Shown piece by piece: positions 56,976-64,000 of a DNA stretch of 64,000 nucleotides. Made by a program: the position numbers and the translations under genes. Source of the stretch: Micractinium sp. NFX-FRZ (lineage: Eukaryota > Chlorophyta > Trebouxiophyceae > Chlorellales > Chlorellaceae). Numbering within the stretch: the first letter of the stretch is position 1; every line of letters starts with the position of its first letter. The notes below the pieces were generated by a model. The model ran no database searches. It saw only the letters and a program-made list of their open reading frames with translations, and was not told the origin of the DNA. The DNA lies in the NCBI GenBank assembly GCA_029339195.1, contig JAPTJF010000049.1, forward strand, positions 1-64,000, in the 5' to 3' direction.

Positions 56976-59900
56976 ATGAGGCGGGCTCCGTTGCAGCAGC
57001 AGCAGGCGCCCCCGCCGGAAGATGACGGCGGGGCGCCCCTGTCGCACCCCGTGACGATCCAAGCGACCACACCCGTCGATGCCAGCCTGCCGGTAGGATG
57101 CGGGCTTGCTCGCTAATATGTTTGGCGATCCGTGCGCCGTCCGGGCTCCTGCTGTCCGCAGCAGCCTGGGGACAACAGCCAGACACTGTTTATTGTGCTG
57201 CGTGCAGGGCGTGAGCGTCAAAGGCGCCAGCCTGCTGGCCTGGCACCCCACCCGCCACCGCCTGCTGACCGCCTCAACCGCTGCGGTGGTGGAGTACGAC
57301 GCGGTGTCGGGGGCGCGGCGCAACCTGGTGGAGGTGGTAGGCACGCCCCTGCGCCTGTGCTACACCCCCAGCGGCAGCGCAGTGGTCCTGCTGACCAAGG
57401 TGCGCAGCTGCCAGCCTGGTTTCTGTTGTTGGTGCTGGCACAGGGGCGTGCTTGCCGGCAGCTAGGTGGCGGCACATGTGGGTGCATGTGCAAAGGTCCT
57501 TCATCTGCCTGCGCTGCGTCCTGCGCTGCGTGTGCCTCATGCAAACAAAGTGGACTTGACATCTGCCTGCTGCCGCGGCATGCTGCGGTGCTGTGACTTC
57601 AGGAGCGTGCCATCTACTTGTGGAGCACGGCTGGCTGGAAGCGGCGGGTGCTGCTGCCTCCCGACGCCAAGTATGCGGGCAAGAAGCTGGCGGCAGGGCT
57701 CCTAGCGGTGTCAGGGGTAAGTGACATGCAGCAGCAGCAGATGCTTGCGATGGCCATGTTCTGTGCAGAACAAACTGCCTGAACATGTGGGTGCACAATC
57801 CTGACTATCTGGGGATGTGGGTGCACATTTGCTGCCACACGGGGCGGCGCCCCATCTGCCAGCGCCACCTCCAACAGCTCCCGCCTCCCGCCTGCTGCAG
57901 GGCCAGTACCCCACGGTGTACTGGACGCCGCTGGGCAAGAACACTGTGCGGATGACGCAGACGATGCCGGTGGATCTGCCCAAGGGTAGGTTGACCCAAT
58001 GCTGGCAGGCGTATGGGCGTGCACTGCACTAAGTAGGCAGCGGGGCGCATGGGATGCACCTGTAGAGGCACAGCAGGGGCAAGCAGGCGTCAGCTCCCCT
58101 GTGTACGCTGGCAAACACACGTCCTTTGTGCTTGGGAACTGGCGCACCCTTGTGCAGGCGGCAAGCTGGAACGGGAGCAGATGCCGGGGGTGAAGCTGAA
58201 GACGGAGAACAAGAAGCCGATTGTGGGGCTGGCGGCGCACCCGGCAGGTGCGGTGTGCATACGTGTGGGCGTGGATGCGACTCTCTGTGGGCGCCGGCAG
58301 CCAGCCAGCTGTCTGATGAACAGCAGATGGCGCGTGCAGTTTGAGGCATGGTGCTGGCAGACTGCAGTTGTAATTCTCTGCACGTGCTGACGCTTCTGGC
58401 GTCGTTTTGTGCAGATCGCAACACGTTGTTTGTGCTGCTGGCGGACGGCACGCTGCAAGTGTGCATGGTGTCGGGCGCCGCCATTGCCGCCGTCAACTCG
58501 CTGCCCATTGTGGGCATCAACCCCGCCGCGGAGCGGGTGGCAGTGCATGCCTGGCCACACCCCATCCTGCCGGGCGGCGTGCTGCTGGCAGTGGAGGCTT
58601 CCATTGGCGGCGTCAGTATCCTGGAGGCGGCGCCCAGGCAAGGCTGCAAGAGGGCTGTGCAGTGTGTGACCATGATGCCATCCGCTCCTGCCCCAGCTTG
58701 CCGACGTGCTGCCGCTGCCGCTGTTGGTGCCATGTGGTCCACGCGCATGCGGTACCCTGTCGGCTGGGAAGGCATGCCTGTGCCCCTCTCTTACTGCGCT
58801 GCACACCTGTTGTTGTGCAGGCAGGAGCCTCGGCTGCTGGGCACGCTGGGCTTTGGCACGGGGTCCACCATCTGCGGGGTGGGCCTGCTGGCCAACGGCC
58901 TGCTGTGTGCCGCCGGGCGCATGGCCAGCGGCAATGTGCAGGTGCAGGCGTGGGAGATGCTGGGCGACAGCCGCGAGCTGCAGGTGCTCCCCACCGTGGC
59001 GTCGCCCAGCTTTGTGTGGGACGCGCTGCAGAGCATGGTCGGCAAGGCGGCGCTGGCAGGTGGGTGGGTGGCAAGTCTGTGGATGGGTGATGGCCGGTCA
59101 TAGCGCAGGAAGGGCACGTGGCCGGTGCGGCGCTCTCTCCTTTCTTGTGTGAGCTGGCGTGCAGTGCGCCTTGGTGCATGCCTCTAACCTGGCACGTGAA
59201 TGAGTGGCAGCGTCTGCCCTGGGCTCTCTCCACATGCAGATGTGAGCGGCGAGAACGTCATCACCCGGCTGGAGTTCCAGCGCACGGGCGCCATTGCGGT
59301 GGCCACCGCGCTGCGAGGCCGGGAAGCAGAGGCGGGGCACGTGCGCGTGCCGGTGCTGCACCTGCTGGACGGAAACGACCCGGCGGGCGCGCCTGTGCGC
59401 TCACCCATCCACACAGGTGAGCACATGTGTACAGCTGGCCTAGCTAGCTCGCGCAACAGCTCTTGGGGCTTGCGTGGCTCGTTGCCTATGTGATGCCGCA
59501 GCTCAACCAATGTTGCTGCTTGACTTGTGCCTTGGTGCTGGTCAGGCTGTGTGGCAGCACGCTGTAAGCATTTGGGTTTTAGATGAGCCACCGGAGGTGC
59601 TGTGTCGCCACGTCCCTGCAGGGCTCAGCTTCTGGACGACGCGTGACAGCGACAGCACCGTCAGCAAGCTGCGCTTCCCCCGCTACGCACACGTCATCAG
59701 GTGCGTGCACTTCGCCGGTTGGAAGCAAGGGTTTGTGCTTTGTGGTGCTGGACTTTGCTGCCTGCAAGTTGACGCATAAGCCTGCAAGCCCATGTGCTGC
59801 TGTGACAAGACCTTGCACCGCCCATATGGTTGCCTGCAGCGGTGGCAAGGTGGTCAGCTATGACCTGACACACGGCATGCTGGCGGACTTCCTGGCGCTG

Positions 59901-61840
59901 CCACCCACCAACGCTGCCGGCCAGGAGCGGCGCATGGTGCAGACTGTGCGCTCGGCCAAGCAGTCGGCATGGCTGACGTTCACACGGGTGAGGCAGTGCG
60001 TGGTTGGTTGACTGGTCAGCAGCAGGCGTGGGCGCGCTGTGCTACACACGCACGTTGCGACAGGTCCTGGTCTGAGGCTGTCCGCTGCATGGCCACGCAC
60101 TCTCTGATGCTGCCTCCCTGGGCTGCAGGTGCTGTCGCGCAAGCGCGAGGGGTCGCCCCTGGGCCCCGGGCAGTGCGAGTTCTCACTGGTCAAGGACAAC
60201 GAGGCGGCGCTGACTACCGGCCAGTGGTAAGCGCAGTGCATGCTGTCTGGGCATGTGGGGGTGAGCAATTCCGAGGCGACCTGCAGCTCCTGGGCTTGGT
60301 GCGCTAAAAGCGTGTGCGTTGCCCGCCTGCCTGCCTACCTACCTGCCTGCTCATCCCACTTGCCCGCCACCCATTCAAATGCCACAGGATGCTGCCGGGC
60401 GCAGACGGCGCGTTTGTGGGCGGGCAGGACGACCTGGCGGTGGTGCTCTCCAACTCGGGGCGCTTTGTATCTGTGTACGAGACCTCCAAGCTGACCAGCG
60501 CAACCGCCAAGCCGCTGTACAGCGCAGAGCTGAAGGAGGGGCTCATGGCGGCGGTATACACAGGTAGGGCTTGGTGGGAGGTGCACCTAATAGTCTGACA
60601 CGGCGTGGGCCCTACTGGCCATGTTCAAGATTCGTAGCATGCGGTCCAGGAGGCAAGCAGGCCGAAGCTGCTGGGTGTCTGTGCATGCAGCGCACATCAC
60701 AAGCCAATGCAGGTTGTGCTGATCACGCTATGCTGCGCCGCCTGCAGGCCCGCCAGCACACATCCCTGCACCGCCCACGCCACCGCCTCCATCAGTGGCG
60801 GACCGCGACGCAGCAGACAGCGATGACTCGGATGCTGGGGAGGATGATGATGCCATTGCTGCACGGCAGGAGTGGGAGGCAGCGGAGCGGCGGCGCCTGG
60901 AGCCGCCCCGCCTCGCCCTGCTGCGCACACAGGGCAACCTGTGAGCCGCACTGCCTGGTTGTGTGCTGCTGGCCGCCCGCGTTGTTAGGATGTGCTGCAG
61001 AGCACCAGTGGCGTTGAGTGTCTTGTCATGCACGCATGCAGCTGTCTTGTCATGCACGCATGCAGCTCTGTGCTATGCTCACAAGCTCTGTGCCAGACTG
61101 CCATTTTGCATCCCAGGAGAGTGTCCACGTGCCTCACCTCCCTGCCCTCCTCACCCCCCCGCCACTCCGCTGCAGGCTGTGCCTGGCAGAGGTGTCCCCC
61201 AGCGCCGTCACGTACTCGAACAAGTCGCGAGTCCTGCCTGTGCGCGCCTCACTGCAGCTGCGCAGCGGCGAGGCAGTGGTGCAGGTGGGCACAGCTTGTT
61301 GTTTTGTTATCTCTGCGTTGCGGGTCTTATTTTTATTATATGACTTACCCTTTGGTACCTGCATGTGTTCGCCCGTGCATGCAGTGGTGCCTGGGGCTTG
61401 GTTTTCCCTGCCCTATGCACAGCAGCGTGGCCGCTCCGGACTCAGCGCTCACCTTCCCTGCCCTGCCGCGCTGCCCCGCAGGTGGCCTGGCAATCGCTGA
61501 TGCCCAGGGACAGCAGCTTCCACAGCGGCTGCGAGGGCGCTGCCACGGTGGCAGCCGCCTGCGCCGCGGTGCTCACCTCGCAACGCCTGCTCATCGTGAA
61601 CGAGCGCCTGGGGGTGGTGGCATCTGCCAGCATCCCCTCTGACATGGGCCTCCCTGTCAGCTGCCTCTGGATGGGACCCGCCCTGCTGGTCAGCACCAGC
61701 ACCGGACAAGTGAGAGGGACACTGGGTGTAGGGGCAACCGGGCGAGCGGCAAGGAGCAAGTCAGCTGTGGATGCGTTCTGCAAAGAGCACTGTGAGCAAG
61801 TGCTGAGCTGCGGTGCGAGTGCTGTGGGCTGCAGAGGCTG

Positions 61841-61872
<32 letters not shown>

Positions 61873-64000
61873 CCATCCTGTGCACATGAGCTCGAGGCGC
61901 TGCCCTGCACGTGCAGGTGCTGCAAGTGTGCTGGGACGGCAAGCTGGTGCACCTGTGCAGCCTGCTGGGCAGCAGCCCGCCTGCGCTGCTGGGCGCGCTG
62001 GCGGATCGGCTGCTCATCGCCACCCGGGCGCCGGGCACAGGTGCGCGTGCTTGATTGGTTGGGTGCTCAATTCTGATGTGCGTGGCTGGGCGGGTGCAAC
62101 CTGAAAGTGCCAGCCAGTTGAAGATCTGCGCACACCCGTTTGCTTGCAGACCGCGTGGAGGTGAGTGGGCGTGGCATCAGCGTGCTGCAGCCCCTGCTGC
62201 TGGGCTGGTCCTCGCTGGCGGGGCGCCACCTGGCGCCAGGCGGGTTGCCCCGCATGCGCCAGGAGCTGCGAACCCTGGTCAGCAGCTACGATGCCTCGCA
62301 CCTGGGGGTGGCAGTGCTGGAGCGCCTGGCATCTGCCGGCTTTGCCGACGTCGCTGCAGCCGTGGCAGCCAGGTGCGTGCGGCTTGGGCGGGGAGGCCTT
62401 GCGGGGCTGCACGCATTCTGCCGGTGCAGGCAGTTGTCATGCAGTTTGCAGCTGAGAAGTGAGTGCATGCAGCCGACACCTTGCATGGGTCTTCCTGCAC
62501 AGCGCCTGCTTTTGACCCATATGCTGTTGCCCCCCTCCTGTCGTCACGCCATGCCATGCAGCTCCGACTCACCCGCCATCACTCCCGCTCACAAGGCCGT
62601 GTTCAGCGCCGCCGCTGGAGACTGGGACTCGCTGCTGCTGCTGGTCATGCAGGAGTGGGAGCAGTCCTCTTTCTACCCAGGGTGCGCTTTGCACGCCCAC
62701 CTCGGGGCGGGGCTGTAGATGGGGAGCGGCTGTGTTGTGTGCCGCCAGGCAGACTGGCTTCAGCGGCACCCTCAGCGGTACCCTCTTCAGCGGTACCCTC
62801 ATCAACCATAATGTCACAAGCTCCTCGCCCCTCGCTCCGCCCGCATTCCCCCTGCTGCTGACCCTCACCACCGCTGCCGGCATCCCTTCGCCCTTGCCGC
62901 TGCCCTCCCCCGCAGGCCGCCGCCCCGCAGCAGCCAGCTGTACGCCAAGATGGTTGCCCTGGCCCGCACCTGCCAGCAGTACGGCCGCTTCCGTGAGGCC
63001 CGCAAGCTGCTGGAGTCGGCGGGGGCGCACAGCGAGCTGCTGGCGCTGTGCGTGTTCCAGGGCGACTTCCAGGGGCTGCAGGAGATGGCACGCCAGGTGG
63101 GTGTGCTCTGCCTTGCGGCGCAGGGGGTGGCTTGAGTGTGGCCGGCTGGACAAGCATTGGGGGTGGGCAAAGCAACCAGTGCCGAGGGTTGTGGGAGCGC
63201 ACGGGCAGCAGGGACGGAGCAGCTGTGTCCCACTATGTGCTGCAGAACGAGAAGTGTAGAGAGTCGCCACTGGTGTCTTGAAAAGGCCACCGTGACACGC
63301 CTGTAGCGCCTTTTAACCCGCACACAACGCCTGCGCACTGCAGGGCGGCCGTGACGTGGAGCGGCTGGCGGACCAGCTGATGGCTGTGAACGAAAACGCG
63401 TTTGTGCACGGCAGCACTGACGGCAGCCTGTACGGTGGGCGTGCCAACGTCGACGACTGGCGGGTGACGGCAGGGGAGGCTGCCGGCGCGCCTGCGGCCA
63501 GCGCCAGCACGGCTGCGGGTGACAGCGATGGGGTGGAGGAGGGCGAGGGCGGCAGCGGGGCGCTGGACAACGAGATCGAGGTGGCGCCAGCCGGGCGGCT
63601 GCCCTTCCAGGAGGCCTCCCTGCAGGTGTGTGTTGTAGGGTGGGTGGCACGCACGTTTTGAGTAGCAAGTGTACTGGCTGCTGTTTGATGGCTGACATGC
63701 ATGGTCATGAGAGCAATGTGCATGTATTGCTGACGCTGCTGGCACAACACTCACGAGCGTTCCACGTGCTTTGCCCGGGTGTTCAACAGGTGCTGTCCGC
63801 GGCCGACCACATCCCCCCTGGGGCCGCTGGCGGCGACGAGGGGCAGCCCATCGAGGGCCTGGATCTGGGGACGTTAGAGGCATATGTGGGCGTGACTGGC
63901 GCCAGTGTCATCAAGCCTGCTGTCAGCACACCCACAGCGGCAGCTGCAGGCGCCGCGGCGGCGGTCATGGCCGCTGCTGCTGGTGGGCCCAGCCTTGCCC
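56976..64000 (+). CDS. TWD40-2: TWD40-2, TPLATE endocytic complex subunit (cut at right edge)
   Basis: TWD40-2 is a beta-propeller plus alpha-solenoid coat-like subunit of the TPLATE/TSET complex, which works at the plasma membrane in clathrin-mediated endocytosis in plants. Exon 1 is 56976-57092 and exon 2 starts at 57208 (GVSVKGASLLAWHP). The order of conserved blocks matches the plant protein: KTENKKPIVGLAAHP (about 58200), LLADGTLQV, GADGAFVGGQDDLAVV (about 60400), VAWQSLMPRDSSFHSGC (about 61490), TSQRLLIVNERLGVVASAS, GLPVSCLWMGPALLVSTST, LLGALADRLLIATRAPG, LLGWSSLAG, then solenoid helices such as YAKMVALARTCQQYGRFREARKLL split across about 62940-63020. The coding sequence is still open at 64000, so the C-terminal part is missing. 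One donor near 58638-58662 is ambiguous (GC or GT, same phase). Confidence 0.9.
61842..61869. repeat. (GT)n microsatellite in TWD40-2 intron
   Basis: A run of about 13 GT units between exons ending TSTGQ and starting LQVCWDG. Confidence 0.9.

Noticed and set aside
56334..57344. 336-codon minus-strand open frame
   Set aside because: It spans the end of the FAXC-like gene, the spacer and the start of TWD40-2 on the wrong strand, with no domain.
1..64000. tRNA or rRNA genes
   Set aside because: A scan by eye for T-loop-like motifs on both strands gave no cloverleaf that I could support, and no rRNA-like stretch.

Overview
The window reads as nuclear DNA of a green alga, most likely a Chlorella-like trebouxiophyte. 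It is GC-rich, its genes are split by many short introns (about 80-400 bases, GT-AG with a few GC-AG), UGUAA motifs lie downstream of several stop codons, and the proteins have their closest recognisable relatives in plants and green algae (a TPLATE-complex subunit, plastid-type MutS2, a plastid RimM-type protein, a plant-type hexokinase with an N-terminal anchor). No rRNA, tRNA, CRISPR array or autonomous transposon was recognised. Layout from left to right: (1) 285-14496, minus strand, a large leucine-rich-repeat receptor-like kinase (RLK-A). (2) 15031-19187, minus, a protein with a RimM-type PRC barrel followed by four GR-DL/GG repeats. (3) 19467-23443, minus, a hexokinase. (4) 24574-38634, plus, a second LRR receptor-like kinase (RLK-B), homologous to RLK-A exon by exon. 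The two kinase genes are therefore the arms of an inverted duplication of about 14 kb each, around a central block of about 9.8 kb. (5) 39525-45521, plus, MutS2 with a C-terminal Smr domain. (6) 46041-48947, minus, an uncharacterised alpha/alpha-barrel (six-hairpin-like) protein. (7) 49208-51116 and 51893-53934, plus, a tandem pair of unrecognised multi-pass membrane proteins with identical exon lengths. (8) 54679-56714, plus, a FAXC/metaxin-like protein with a GST fold. (9) 56976 to the right edge, plus, TWD40-2, a TPLATE endocytic complex subunit, cut off by the window. The genes do not form one pathway, as is usual for a nuclear chromosome. The strongest theme is the receptor-kinase pair. 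Both copies look intact. Each has a signal peptide, two consecutive complete LRR units (each with its own N-terminal and C-terminal cap), a proline-rich stalk, one transmembrane helix and a Raf-like (TKL) kinase domain, not the Pelle-type kinase of land-plant receptor kinases. The kinase carries HHD in place of HRD and DFN in place of DFG. The unrecognised membrane-protein pair is the best candidate for an undescribed family.
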